Of a stretch of DNA of 64,000 bases, positions 17,027 to 25,787 are shown one piece after another. The position numbers and the translations under genes are program-made. Where the stretch lies: positions 342,671 through 406,670 of the forward strand of contig NZ_JACAOR010000008.1 in the NCBI RefSeq assembly GCF_013386115.1, in the 5' to 3' direction. The DNA comes from Pseudomonas gingeri. GTDB taxonomy: Bacteria; Pseudomonadota; Gammaproteobacteria; Pseudomonadales; Pseudomonadaceae. Below the pieces are notes generated by a model. The model worked only from the letters and a program-made list of their open reading frames with translations. It was not told the DNA's origin and did no database searches. Position 1 is the stretch's first letter. The number at the start of each line of letters is the position of its first letter.

Positions 17027-19525
17027 CTATTCTCCGACGCTGGCCGGCTGATCGGCGGCGTCCTCGTTGCGGTGCAGCGCTACCTGGCGGATCGACAGGC
17101 GGATCTCCGCGGGCAACACCCGCTTGGCCGCGCCTTCCGCCAGTTCGCCGAGCAGTTCGTGATGGCCCAGCTTGCCGGCTTCGTCCCGGCGCAGGACGCC
17201 GAGGTCGAGCAGGGTCTGGATAAAGTGTCGGAACAGGCTCTTGTCGAAGAACTCCGGGGCGTTGAGCCCGTGCAGGATCGACAGGCGCTGGGCCATGACC
17301 GTGCACAGGTCTTCCAGTTCTTCGGCGCTGATGCTGTTCTGGCCGCTGTTGAGCAGCAGCGAGATCGCCATGTAGAAGCGTTGCAGGGTCTGGGCAATGC
17401 TTTTCGACAGCAGCGTCAGCAGGACGAAATGCCGCGAGCTGGGCGCCGGACGCAGGTAGACCTCGTTCTCGAAACGCAGCAGGCCCTGTTCGACAAAGGC
17501 TTCGAGCCACTGGTCGATCACGGCGTCGAGTTCGTCGAGGGACCAGCGAATGAACAGTTCCGATTGCAGGTACGGGTACAACGCCCGGGTATAACGCAGG
17601 ATCAGCTCGCGGCTCATGCGTGACGAGCTCTGGAAGAAACTCGCCAGCAGGGCCGGCAGGGCGAAGATATGCAGGACGTTGTTGCGGTAGTAGGTCATCA
17701 GGACGGCGTTCTGCTCGTCCAGGTAGAGGATCTTGCCCAGGGCATCGCTCTGTTCCGACAGCAGGTCCATATCCTTGACGTGCTGGATCAGCGCGCGACC
17801 GTCACCTTGCGGCAGGGTGGTGTGCGGCGAATAGGGCACGCGGCGCAGCAAGGCCAGGTAGAGATCGAGGACCCGGGCCATGGCGCGGTCGTCCAGGGCC
17901 AGGCGGCTGGTGGACAGCAGGGCCAGGGCGACCAGGTTCACCGGGTTGATCGCGGCGGCTTCGTTGAGGTGGCGGGCCACGCGCTCGCCGAGGCGGTTGG
18001 TGGTCGCGTTCAGCCATGCCGGCTTGAACTGCGGGCCCAGTTCCTGGGTGCGCCAGTCCGGTTGTTCCTGGTCGAGGAATTCGGCGAGCTTGATCGGTTC
18101 GCCGAAGTTGACCGCCACCTGGCCGAAGCGCTGCTTGAGGGCGCCGATGACCTTGAAGATGTCGAAGATCGATTCCTTTTTCTTGCTCGCCCCGCGCAAC
18201 TCACCGAGATAGGTACGACCTTCCAGCACTCGCTCGTAGCCGATGTAGACCGGGACGAAGACGATCGGCATGCGCGAGGAGCGCAGGAAGCTGCGCAGGG
18301 TGATCGCCAGCATCCCGGTCTTCGGTTGCAGCATGCGCCCGGTCCGCGAGCGTCCGCCTTCGACGAAGTACTCCACCGGGAAACCCTTGGTGAACAGGGT
18401 ATGCAGGTATTCGTTGAACACCGAGGTGTAGAGCGGGTTGCCCTTGAACGTGCGGCGCATGAAGAACGCGCCGCCACGGCGCAGCAGGCTGCCGATCACC
18501 GGCATGTTGAGGTTGATCCCGGCGGCGATGTGCGGCGGGGTCAGGCCGTTGCGAAACAGCAGGTAGGACAGCAGCAGGTAGTCGATGTGGCTGCGGTGGC
18601 AGGGTACGTAGATCACTTCGTGACCCTGGGCCACGGCCTGCACGCCTTCGATATGGTTGACCCTGATGCCGTCGTAGATCTTGTTCCAGAACCAGCTCAG
18701 CACCACTTCGAGGAAGCGGATCGCGGTGTAGGTGTAGTCCGAGGCGATTTCGTTGCCGTAGCGCAGGGCCTGTTCCTTGGCCTTTTCCGCGGAGATGTTC
18801 TCGCGTTCGGCTTCTTCGAGGATCGCCTGGCGCACCAGTGGCTCGTTGACCAGGCCCTTGACCAGGTTGCGCCGGTGGGACAGGTCGGGCCCGATGACCG
18901 CGGTCTTGAGGTTGCGAAAGTGTACCCGCAGGATGCGCTGGGCCATGCGCACGGTACGCTCGTGGCCCTTGTTGTGCTCCACCAGTTCGCGCAGGCGGAT
19001 CGGCGCGGAGAACTGCACGCGGGTCTTGCGGCCGAGAATCAGGATGCTCAGCAGCCGGCGCAGGCGACCGGTGACCGCCCAGCTATCGGCGAACAGCAGT
19101 TTCCACGGGCTCGACTCGCTGTCCGGCGACTGCCCCCAGAACACGCTGACCGGGATGATCTGGGCATCTTCGACGGCGTCCCGGCTCAGGGTGTCGACCA
19201 GGCGGGTCAAGGTCGGTGGCGCGCCACGTTTGTCCTGGCGGCCCAGCCAGTCCGGCTCCGGGGTCAGGTAGAAAAAGGCCGCCGGCTCCATCAGGGGGCC
19301 CACGGACACCGGCAGTACCGGGCGCGGCAGGCCGGCCTTGGTGCATTCGCGGTCGACCACGGCCAGGTCGGTCAGCGACGGCGATTGCAGGACGTAGAAC
19401 ACCGGGCGGCTGCGGTCGAGGTTGAGGGTCAGGGACGACTGGTTGATCGTCTCCGAGCGCACCCACAGGTACAGGAGGCGGCGCAGGGTGCCAAACACAA
19501 GACGGCGGAACGGGGAGCGGGTCAT
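17027..19525 (-). CDS. plsB: Glycerol-3-phosphate 1-O-acyltransferase
   Basis: PlsB performs the first acylation of glycerol-3-phosphate in phospholipid synthesis, at the inner membrane. The protein has 832 residues, normal for the family. The catalytic HX4D motif is in VPCHRSHIDYLLL near residues 307-312. It is followed by GGAFFMRRTFKGN, FVEGGRSRTGRML and VPVYIGYE, the other three acyltransferase blocks. The start MTRSPFRRLVFG was preferred because the family begins there; a frame opening 29 codons earlier gives a non-conserved extension. The gene is divergent from csp across 270 bases. It has no obvious operon partner. Confidence 0.96.
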   Translation of the reverse strand: MTRSPFRRLVFGTLRRLLYLWVRSETINQSSLTLNLDRSRPVFYVLQSPSLTDLAVVDRECTKAGLPRPVLPVSVGPLMEPAAFFYLTPEPDWLGRQDKRGAPPTLTRLVDTLSRDAVEDAQIIPVSVFWGQSPDSESSPWKLLFADSWAVTGRLRRLLSILILGRKTRVQFSAPIRLRELVEHNKGHERTVRMAQRILRVHFRNLKTAVIGPDLSHRRNLVKGLVNEPLVRQAILEEAERENISAEKAKEQALRYGNEIASDYTYTAIRFLEVVLSWFWNKIYDGIRVNHIEGVQAVAQGHEVIYVPCHRSHIDYLLLSYLLFRNGLTPPHIAAGINLNMPVIGSLLRRGGAFFMRRTFKGNPLYTSVFNEYLHTLFTKGFPVEYFVEGGRSRTGRMLQPKTGMLAITLRSFLRSSRMPIVFVPVYIGYERVLEGRTYLGELRGASKKKESIFDIFKVIGALKQRFGQVAVNFGEPIKLAEFLDQEQPDWRTQELGPQFKPAWLNATTNRLGERVARHLNEAAAINPVNLVALALLSTSRLALDDRAMARVLDLYLALLRRVPYSPHTTLPQGDGRALIQHVKDMDLLSEQSDALGKILYLDEQNAVLMTYYRNNVLHIFALPALLASFFQSSSRMSRELILRYTRALYPYLQSELFIRWSLDELDAVIDQWLEAFVEQGLLRFENEVYLRPAPSSRHFVLLTLLSKSIAQTLQRFYMAISLLLNSGQNSISAEELEDLCTVMAQRLSILHGLNAPEFFDKSLFRHFIQTLLDLGVLRRDEAGKLGHHELLGELAEGAAKRVLPAEIRLSIRQVALHRNEDAADQPASVGE

Positions 19526-19651
19526 ACGGCTTCTGCTTAAGGTGGCTGCTTCAGGTGGCTGAACCAGGTGAATTGGACCGAGCGTTTGCTCGGGGCTGGT
19601 AGTGTGCCGCATCTGCCGAAAATCGGCAAAAAGGCGACCCGGTAATATTGA

Positions 19652-19679
19652 TTGAGAGTTTTCCGGGCTGTCTTATACT
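19652..19679 (+). promoter_or_regulatory. Sigma-70 promoter of the cold-shock gene
   Basis: TTGAGA (19652-19657) and TATACT (19674-19679) are spaced by 16 bases. The predicted transcript has a 5' leader of about 110 bases before the ATG at 19796. Long leaders are common in cold-shock genes, where they control mRNA stability and translation at low temperature. Confidence 0.65.
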
Positions 19680-19795
19680 CGGATGTTCGCCATGAGCGGT
19701 ATGACCCATGCGCGTCACGTGAAGTTCTGGCGATCAGGCTTGGAGAACCCTACGAGCGGGGTTCATTCGATAATAAAAAGACGGAGTACGGATTC

Positions 19796-20005
19796 ATGGC
19801 AACTCGCGAGACAGGCAATGTGAAGTGGTTCAACGATGCCAAGGGCTACGGCTTCATCCAGCGCGAAGACGGGGCGGATGTGTTCGTGCACTACCGCGCG
19901 ATTCGTGGTGAAGGCCACCGCTCCCTGGCTGAGGGGCAGCAGGTCGAGTACGCGGTGGTGGAAGGCCAGAAGGGCTTGCAGGCCGAGGATGTGGTCGGCC
20001 TGTAA
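19796..20005 (+). CDS. CspA-family cold-shock protein
   Basis: This single-domain nucleic-acid-binding protein of 69 residues acts as an RNA chaperone. The RNP1 motif KGYGFIQ lies at residues 16-22 and the RNP2-like motif DVFVHY at 28-33. The usual RNP2 ending is VHF or VHFS; tyrosine at position 33 is a variation. GNVKWFNDAKG at the start is diagnostic. It is probably expressed from the promoter at 19652 with a long leader. The gene faces a minus-strand gene, with a degenerate REPIN between them. I do not assign it to CspA, CspD or another paralogue. Confidence 0.95.
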   Translation: MATRETGNVKWFNDAKGYGFIQREDGADVFVHYRAIRGEGHRSLAEGQQVEYAVVEGQKGLQAEDVVGL

Positions 20006-20103
20006 TACCTGCGTGCAGTGACGGCCAGCGCGGCGTCGAAGACGGGGCGGGATCTCCCACAAGGATGGCGGCATGCACAAGATGTGCGCCTGGCGCGAGG
20101 TCA

Positions 20104-20202
20104 TTGTGGGAGTGGGCTTGTCGGGACGCCGCACCGCCACGAAGAGGCCCTTGAGCTCGGCATCGCCTGCCCGGGCGCCTTCGCTGGCAAGCCAGCTCCC
20201 AC
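20104..20202. repeat. Degenerate REPIN (two inverted REPs)
   Basis: TGTGGGAGTGGGCTTGTCGG at the left and an inverted partner with the core GCTGGCAAGCCAGC plus TCCCACA at the right flank about 60 bases. The left copy is diverged at the stem. The 270-base gap 20006-20275 holds this element and no gene. Confidence 0.7.
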
Positions 20203-20275
20203 AAGTTCGGTGTTTCGCCGCAAGTGCCGTCAGGCCCCGGTTGTGATGCTGGCCCGGGCAAGTTCCCGGTGAGTG

Positions 20276-20653
20276 TCACGCCGTACGCCAGGTGATCTCT
20301 TCTTCGCCATCGGCGCTGATGCGGATCCAGCGGTCGGCGCTTTCCTCGCCTTCTTCCTCGACCCAGCTCCCCGGCGCGCAGCGCACTTCGACGTCCAGCG
20401 CGGCAAAGGCGGCGCGGGCGCAGGCGATGTCGTCGTCCCACGGCGTCTGGTCGCTTTCCAGGTACAGGCTGTTCCACTTGCCCACGGCCTTGGGCAGCCA
20501 GGTCACCGGCACGCCGCCCGCCTTGCATTTCCAGGTCTGGCCCTTCTGGCTCCATTCGGTGCAGGGGCCGAGCGCTGCGCCGAGCCAGGCGGCAATGGCT
20601 TTGTGGTCGACGTCAGCGTCTTTCAGGTAAATCTCGATATCGGGCTGGCGCAT
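20276..20653 (-). CDS. Conserved hypothetical protein, 125 residues
   Basis: I do not recognise a family. The start MRQPDIEIYLKDADVDH is preceded by GAGG at a good distance. It is a soluble, acidic protein with many tryptophans (WLGAALG, WSQKGQTWKCKAGG, WLPKAVGKWNS, WEV-like later parts, WIRIS). It has two clear halves: a helix that might bind a partner (DHKAIAAWLGAAL) and a beta-rich C-terminus (VEVRCAPGSWVEEEGEES, then WIRISADGEEEITW). The gene sits 84 bases downstream of rlmA on the same strand and may be the last gene of the ndvB-dapE-rlmA run. Function is unknown. Confidence 0.75.
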   Translation of the reverse strand: MRQPDIEIYLKDADVDHKAIAAWLGAALGPCTEWSQKGQTWKCKAGGVPVTWLPKAVGKWNSLYLESDQTPWDDDIACARAAFAALDVEVRCAPGSWVEEEGEESADRWIRISADGEEEITWRTA

Positions 20654-20737
20654 GGATGTCCTCGCTGCGGCTGCTGAAAAATCCATTCGCGGATTCGGTC
20701 GCTCGCCAACCCGGGTTGGCGAAGTGTGTTGTAGGGG

Positions 20738-21547
20738 TTATTGCAGAACGAAGTAATCGTAGCGCATCGACACGCTGACCTCGAACGGCTCGGCCTGTTC
20801 GATCACCAGGGCGCGGCGTTCGGCGCTGGCACGCCAGCCGTGCGGGGTCATGGCCAGCAGGTTGGCACGGTCCAGGGGACTGGCCAGGCTCAGCTTGAAC
20901 TCCAGCACTTCGCTGTGTTGCAGTGTCATGCCCAGCGGCACCAGTGCCAGGTGCTTGTCGTCGGTGTATTCACGCACTTCGTCATAGAGCCGCTCGCGCA
21001 GTTCCATCAGGTGACCGCTGGTCGGTCCGACTTTCATCAGGCCGCCACCGGGGCTGAGCAGGCGCCGGGCTTCCTGCCAGTCCAGCGGGCTGAAGACACT
21101 GGCGAGGAACTGGCAACTGGCATCCGCCAGCGGAATCCGCGCCATGCTGGCGATCAACCAGGTCAGCCGTGGATTGCGTCGGCAGGCACGCTTGACGGCC
21201 TCGCGGGAAATGTCCAGGGCATAACCGTCGGCGGCGGGCAGCGCCTCGGCGATCTGCGCGGTGTAGTAACCCTCGCCACAGCCGATATCGACCCAGCGCC
21301 GCGGCGCCCGTTCGGCTGCCAGTTCGGCCAGGCGCCTGGCCACCGGGGCGTAGTGCCCGGCATTGAGGAAGTCACGCCGGGCCTCGACCATCGCCTGGTT
21401 GTCGCCCGGGTCACGGCTGTTCTTGTGCTGCACCGGCAGCAGGTTCAGGTAACCCTGGCGGGCGCGGTCGAAACGGTGCCCGACCGGGCAGGCCACGCCG
21501 TTGTCGACCGCGCTCAGCGGGGCGCTGCAGAGAGGGCAGATGAGCAT
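20738..21547 (-). CDS. rlmA: 23S rRNA (guanine(745)-N(1))-methyltransferase
   Basis: RlmA methylates G745 (E. coli numbering) in 23S rRNA hairpin 35. The protein has 269 residues. It opens with a zinc-binding motif with Cys4, Cys7, Cys20 and His24 (CPLCSAPL and CPVGHRFD). Next comes RQGYLNLLPVQHKNSRDPGD, then the SAM-binding VDIGCGEGYYT near residue 92 and the typical FSPLDWQEARRLL. Translation starts at the ATG that shares one base with the dapE stop codon (TGATG), so it is coupled to dapE. Distinguishing it from RlmAII-type enzymes is not possible by eye, but the Gram-negative context favours RlmA(I). Confidence 0.93.
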   Translation of the reverse strand: MLICPLCSAPLSAVDNGVACPVGHRFDRARQGYLNLLPVQHKNSRDPGDNQAMVEARRDFLNAGHYAPVARRLAELAAERAPRRWVDIGCGEGYYTAQIAEALPAADGYALDISREAVKRACRRNPRLTWLIASMARIPLADASCQFLASVFSPLDWQEARRLLSPGGGLMKVGPTSGHLMELRERLYDEVREYTDDKHLALVPLGMTLQHSEVLEFKLSLASPLDRANLLAMTPHGWRASAERRALVIEQAEPFEVSVSMRYDYFVLQ

Positions 21548-22698
21548 CAGGCGAGCAACTTGATCAGGGTCTGGTAGTAGATTTCGGTCAGCACATCGAG
21601 GTCGCTGGCCAGGACCCGCTCGTTGACCTGGTGAATGGTCGCGTTGACCGGGCCCAGTTCCACCACCTGGGTACCGAGGGTAGCGATGAAGCGTCCGTCG
21701 GAGGTGCCGCCGCTGGTGGAGGTCTGGGTCTCGCGGCCGGTGATGGCCTTGATGCTGGCCGATACCGCGTCGAGCAGTGCACCCGGTTCGGTCAGGAACG
21801 GCAGGCCGGACAACGCCCAGTCCACGTGCCAGTCCAGTTCGTGCTTGTCGAGGATCGCCGCGACCCGCTGCTGCAGGCCTTCGACGGTCGACTCGGTGGA
21901 GAAGCGGAAGTTGAACAGTGCGGTCAGTTCGCCGGGGATGACGTTGGTCGCGCCGGTGCCCGAGTTGACGTTGGAGATCTGGAAGCTGGTCGGCGGGAAA
22001 AACGCGTTGCCGTTGTCCCAGTGCTCGGCGGCCAGTTCGGCCAGGGCCGCGGCGGCCAGGTGGATCGGGTTCTTGGCCAGGTGCGGGTAGGCCACATGGC
22101 CTTGCACGCCGCGTACGGTGAGCTTGGCGCCGAGGGAACCACGGCGGCCGTTCTTCACCACGTCGCCGACCAGCGAGGTGCTCGACGGCTCGCCGACGAT
22201 GCACCAGTCCAGGCGCTCCTGGCGGGCGGCCAGGCGTTCGACCACGGCCTTGGTGCCGTGATGGGCCGGACCTTCTTCATCGCTGGTGATCAGGAACGCC
22301 ACGGACCCCTTGTGGTCCGGGTAGTCGGTGACAAAGCGCTCGGCTGCCACCAGCATCGCCGCGAGGCTGCCCTTCATGTCGGCGGCGCCGCGCCCGCAGA
22401 GCATGCCGTGTTCGTCGATCAGTGCATCGAAGGGATCGTTCTGCCAGGCCTGGAGCGGGCCGGTGGGGACCACGTCGGTGTGACCGGCGAAACACAGCAC
22501 CGGGCCTTCGTGACGGCCATGGGTGGCCCAGAAGTTATCCACATCTTCGATCCGCATCGGCTCCAGCTTGAAACCGGCATCGCCCAGGCGCTGCATCATC
22601 AGCTTCTGGCAGTCGGCGTCGATCGGCGTCACCGACGGACGGCGGATCAGATCACAGGCAAGTTGCAGGGTCGGCGAAAGGTCGGCGTGGGCCGTCAT
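21547..22698 (-). CDS. dapE: Succinyl-diaminopimelate desuccinylase
   Basis: DapE hydrolyses N-succinyl-L,L-diaminopimelate to diaminopimelate for lysine and peptidoglycan. It is an M20 metallopeptidase-type enzyme of 383 residues. Metal and catalytic residues are visible as His73 in FAGHTDVVPTG, Asp107 in GRGAADMKGS, and the Glu pair in TSDEEGPA (141-142). Family C-terminal features include TSTSGGTSDGRF. The ATG at 22698 follows GGAG. An in-frame extension to 22815 would translate a REP element and was rejected. dapD and dapC are also in the window but in separate units. Confidence 0.96.
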   Translation of the reverse strand: MTAHADLSPTLQLACDLIRRPSVTPIDADCQKLMMQRLGDAGFKLEPMRIEDVDNFWATHGRHEGPVLCFAGHTDVVPTGPLQAWQNDPFDALIDEHGMLCGRGAADMKGSLAAMLVAAERFVTDYPDHKGSVAFLITSDEEGPAHHGTKAVVERLAARQERLDWCIVGEPSSTSLVGDVVKNGRRGSLGAKLTVRGVQGHVAYPHLAKNPIHLAAAALAELAAEHWDNGNAFFPPTSFQISNVNSGTGATNVIPGELTALFNFRFSTESTVEGLQQRVAAILDKHELDWHVDWALSGLPFLTEPGALLDAVSASIKAITGRETQTSTSGGTSDGRFIATLGTQVVELGPVNATIHQVNERVLASDLDVLTEIYYQTLIKLLA

Positions 22699-22737
22699 GG
22701 GAAACTCCGGATGCTGGGGCAAGGTCGGGTAATACTT

Positions 22738-22810
22738 GTAGGAGCGTGGCTTGCCCGCGAAAGCGTCCTTGAGGGCGCCAAAAGCTTCGCTGGCAAGCCA
22801 TGCTCCTACA
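22738..22810. repeat. REPIN upstream of dapE
   Basis: TGTAGGAGC (22738-22746) is inverted at 22802-22810, and the inner REP halves are GTGGCTTGCC and GGCAAGCCA. About 35 bases separate the two palindromes. It lies in the gap between ndvB and dapE, both on the minus strand, and may influence read-through between them. Confidence 0.8.
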
Positions 22811-22918
22811 GTCATCGGGTCTGGCCGTGGAATCGTGCTCGACCAAGGCGCGGAAAATGGCGGATATCTTAAAGCAAAACGGCGACCAGAGGCCGCCGTT
22901 TAGTGCATTGCATCGCGT

Positions 22919-25510
22919 TTATGCGGCCGGTACCTGTTCCGGCGCTTCCACCGGTTTGGGCAGCGAAGAGACAAACGCCATGACCAGTGCGGCCAGGTAC
23001 GGCAGCGACTGCACCAGCAGCATGGTCACCCAGAAACGCATGTCGTTGCTCGGCAGGCCTTGCACCAGGAAGATTCCCAGCGCCGCGCCCCACAACAGCA
23101 GCATGATGAACAGCTCTTCCCGGGCTTCCGAGATCGCTACCCACAAGCCGTGGTTGTCGGCGTTCTTCGGCGTGCGGAAGAACGGGATGCTGCTGGTGAA
23201 GAAGCCGTACAGCACCGCCTTGGCAATGGTGTGCGACAACGCCAGGCCGGCCAGCGCCGCGGCGAAGGCATCCTTCATGTTGACCCCGACCGCGCGACGG
23301 TAGAGGAACAGGATCTTGCCGACCTTGAACACGAACAGCGCCAGCGGCGGGATCGCGAAAATCAGCAGCGGCGGGTCGACCCGCTGCGGCACGATGATCA
23401 TCGCCGAGGACCAGAGCAGGGCACCGAAGGTGAAGAAGATGTTCATGCCATCGGCGACCCACGGCAACCAGCCCGCGAGGAAGTGATAGCGCTGGCCACG
23501 GGTCAGCTCGGTGTCCTTGCCGCGCAGCAGGCTGGCGGTGTGCCGCTTGATGATCTGGATCGCTCCGTAGGCCCAGCGGAAACGCTGCTTCTTGAAGTCG
23601 ATGAAGGTATCCGGCATCAGCCCCTTGCCGTAGCTGTGGTGGTGGTAAGCCGCCGACAGGCCTTTCTCGAATACCCGCAGGCCCAGCTCGGCATCTTCGC
23701 AGATGCACCAGTCGGCCCAGCCCAGCTCTTCCAGCACCGAGCGCCGGGTCATGGTCATGGTGCCGTGCTGGATGATCGCGTCACGGTCGTTGCGCGTGAC
23801 CATGCCGATATGGAAGAAGCCCTTGTATTCCGAGTAGCAGAGCTTTTTGAAGGTGCTCTCGTTCTGGTCGCGGTAGTCCTGTGGCGATTGCACGATGGCG
23901 ATCTTCGGATCGGCGAAGTGCGGCACCATGTGCTTGAGCCAGTTGCGGTCGACGCAGTAGTCCGAGTCGATCACCGCGATCACTTCGGCATCCTTGGCGG
24001 TGTGCGGGATCAGGTAGTTCAGTGCGCCACCCTTGAAGCCGGCCAGCGGTGCGACGTGGAAGAAGCGGAAGCGCGGGCCGAGGGTTTCGCAGTAGGCCTG
24101 CACCGGTTCCCAGACCGCCGGGTCCTTGGTGTTGTTGTCGATGATCAGGACTTCATAGTCCGGATAGTCGAGGGCTGCCAGGGCGTCGAGGGTCTGCTTG
24201 ACCATTTCCGGCGGCTCGTTGTAGCACGGCACATGGATCGAGACTTTCGGGCGGTAGTGCGAATCGCCTTCCACCGGGAGGAATTCACGCCGGCGCTTGT
24301 GGGTCCAGACCGCCTCGGCCAGTTCGTGGGCCTCGGTCAGCAGGACGATGAATACCCCCAGCGCGCCGAGGGCGAGCAGGAAGCCCACCGTCAGGCTGAA
24401 CCAGGTGCTGTATTGCTGGCTGTAGTCGTAGCCGATCCATACCAGCACCGAACCGCAAAGGAAGGCGATAAAGGTCAGGAAGGTCCGGCCGCGCTGGCGC
24501 AGGGCCGAGCCGTCGATCAGCAGCATGGCCAGGGACAGCATCGCCAGGACCACCGAGCCGATGGCCAGTACCCGCCATTGCGGAATGGCGACGACCGGGC
24601 CCTCGAAGTTGAATTTCTGCTGGCGGGCCGCGTTGTACACGCCCCAGTAGGCGCCCACGGAACCTTCGTCGCTGGCCTTCCACGGCTGGTCGAAGGCCTC
24701 GATCACGAAGTAGTTGAAGCCCTGGCGGTTGAGTTTGTTCACCAGCGTGCGCAGGTAGATCGCCTGGTCAGCCTGGGTGGCATCGGCACCGCCGCGCATG
24801 CGGCCGTTGCTCGGCCAGCCGACTTCCGACAGCAGCAGGGGCTTTTTCGGGAACATGCGCTTGAGTTCGCGGGCCCGGTCCAGCACGTACTGGCCCGACT
24901 TCTCCATCGGGATGAATTCCCAGTACGGCAGGATGTGCGCGGCGATCAGGTCGACATGCTTGGCCAGTTCCGGGTTGTGTTCCCAGATGTGCCACTGCTC
25001 GGAGGTGGTGACCGGCACCTTGACGGCGGCGCGTACGCGGTCGAGCAGCACACCCAGTTCCTTGGCGGTGATCTCCTTGCGGAAGATCGCCTCGTTGCCC
25101 ACCACCACGCGAACCACGCTGCGTGAGGTATTGGCCAGTTCGATGGCGCGGGTGATTTCCCGTTCGTTGCGCTCCTGATCCGGACTGATCCAGATACCCA
25201 GGGTTACCCGCAGGCCGAATTCCTCGGCCAGCTTGGGAATATCCTGCAGCGTGCCGTCGACCGAGTAGATACGGATGTTGTCGGTCAGCTTGCTGATGAT
25301 CTCCAGGTCGCGACGCATATCATCGTCGGTCGGGAACTGGTCTTTCTGCGGGAACTGGCCCTGCTGGAAAGGCGAGTAGGAGAAGCCGGAAATGTGTTCA
25401 GGCCAGTCGGGGGCCGATACCGGACGGTTGATCAACGCCCAGAAACCGGTGAACAGCGCGGCGATTGCCAGCACCACCACCAGATTGAGTCCAAATTTAC
25501 GCGATGACAT
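22919..25510 (-). CDS. ndvB: NdvB-type beta-(1,3)-glucan synthase with GH17 domain
   Basis: This 863-residue inner-membrane protein joins two enzymes. The N-terminus has a membrane anchor (about residues 9-27). A GH17-type domain (about 40-310) has the acid/base Glu140 in VGNEA and nucleophile Glu229 in LLLSEVGWPS. Three membrane segments follow, and a GT2 glycosyltransferase lies at about 425-660, with Asp458 in IDNN, DSD at 515-517, ED at 605-606 and QRFRW at 642-646. More membrane segments close the protein. In pseudomonads such proteins are reported to make cyclic or branched beta-1,3-glucans, and NdvB of P. aeruginosa affects biofilm antibiotic tolerance. It lies directly upstream of dapE and rlmA, the order I recall in P. 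aeruginosa. Confidence 0.85.
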   Translation of the reverse strand: MSSRKFGLNLVVVLAIAALFTGFWALINRPVSAPDWPEHISGFSYSPFQQGQFPQKDQFPTDDDMRRDLEIISKLTDNIRIYSVDGTLQDIPKLAEEFGLRVTLGIWISPDQERNEREITRAIELANTSRSVVRVVVGNEAIFRKEITAKELGVLLDRVRAAVKVPVTTSEQWHIWEHNPELAKHVDLIAAHILPYWEFIPMEKSGQYVLDRARELKRMFPKKPLLLSEVGWPSNGRMRGGADATQADQAIYLRTLVNKLNRQGFNYFVIEAFDQPWKASDEGSVGAYWGVYNAARQQKFNFEGPVVAIPQWRVLAIGSVVLAMLSLAMLLIDGSALRQRGRTFLTFIAFLCGSVLVWIGYDYSQQYSTWFSLTVGFLLALGALGVFIVLLTEAHELAEAVWTHKRRREFLPVEGDSHYRPKVSIHVPCYNEPPEMVKQTLDALAALDYPDYEVLIIDNNTKDPAVWEPVQAYCETLGPRFRFFHVAPLAGFKGGALNYLIPHTAKDAEVIAVIDSDYCVDRNWLKHMVPHFADPKIAIVQSPQDYRDQNESTFKKLCYSEYKGFFHIGMVTRNDRDAIIQHGTMTMTRRSVLEELGWADWCICEDAELGLRVFEKGLSAAYHHHSYGKGLMPDTFIDFKKQRFRWAYGAIQIIKRHTASLLRGKDTELTRGQRYHFLAGWLPWVADGMNIFFTFGALLWSSAMIIVPQRVDPPLLIFAIPPLALFVFKVGKILFLYRRAVGVNMKDAFAAALAGLALSHTIAKAVLYGFFTSSIPFFRTPKNADNHGLWVAISEAREELFIMLLLWGAALGIFLVQGLPSNDMRFWVTMLLVQSLPYLAALVMAFVSSLPKPVEAPEQVPAA

Positions 25511-25754
25511 AGATATTTCGGGTTCCCAAAGGGGCTAGGGGCTTGTACTGGAACGGTAAACAGCGCGGCGCGCATCCTACACGTGCAGTTCGCTGAACGC
25601 ACAGCAAAGTGGAGGGCGGCTGAGCTTTGGCAATGGCAGTTCGTTTAAGTTCTTTCTTGAGTCTTTGTAGCTCGTTTCTTGTGAAGATGTTGTCATTTTC
25701 ACTCAGGCTGCCGCCATTCGTAGCCTGAAGGTGCCTGTAACCTTCGAACGGCCC

Positions 25755-25760
25755 TATAAT
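25755..25760 (+). promoter_or_regulatory. TATAAT -10 box upstream of tcdA
   Basis: A consensus TATAAT lies 28 bases before the tcdA ATG. The -35 region 17 bases further up reads TGCCTG, which is weak, so the promoter may depend on other factors. Confidence 0.5.
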
Positions 25761-25787
25761 GCGCGCCGATTTTTCGGGTTATTGGTC

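Noticed and set aside
22699..22815. N-terminal extension of dapE
   Set aside because: The extra residues would be translated from the REPIN at 22738-22810, and a good ribosome site lies at the internal ATG.
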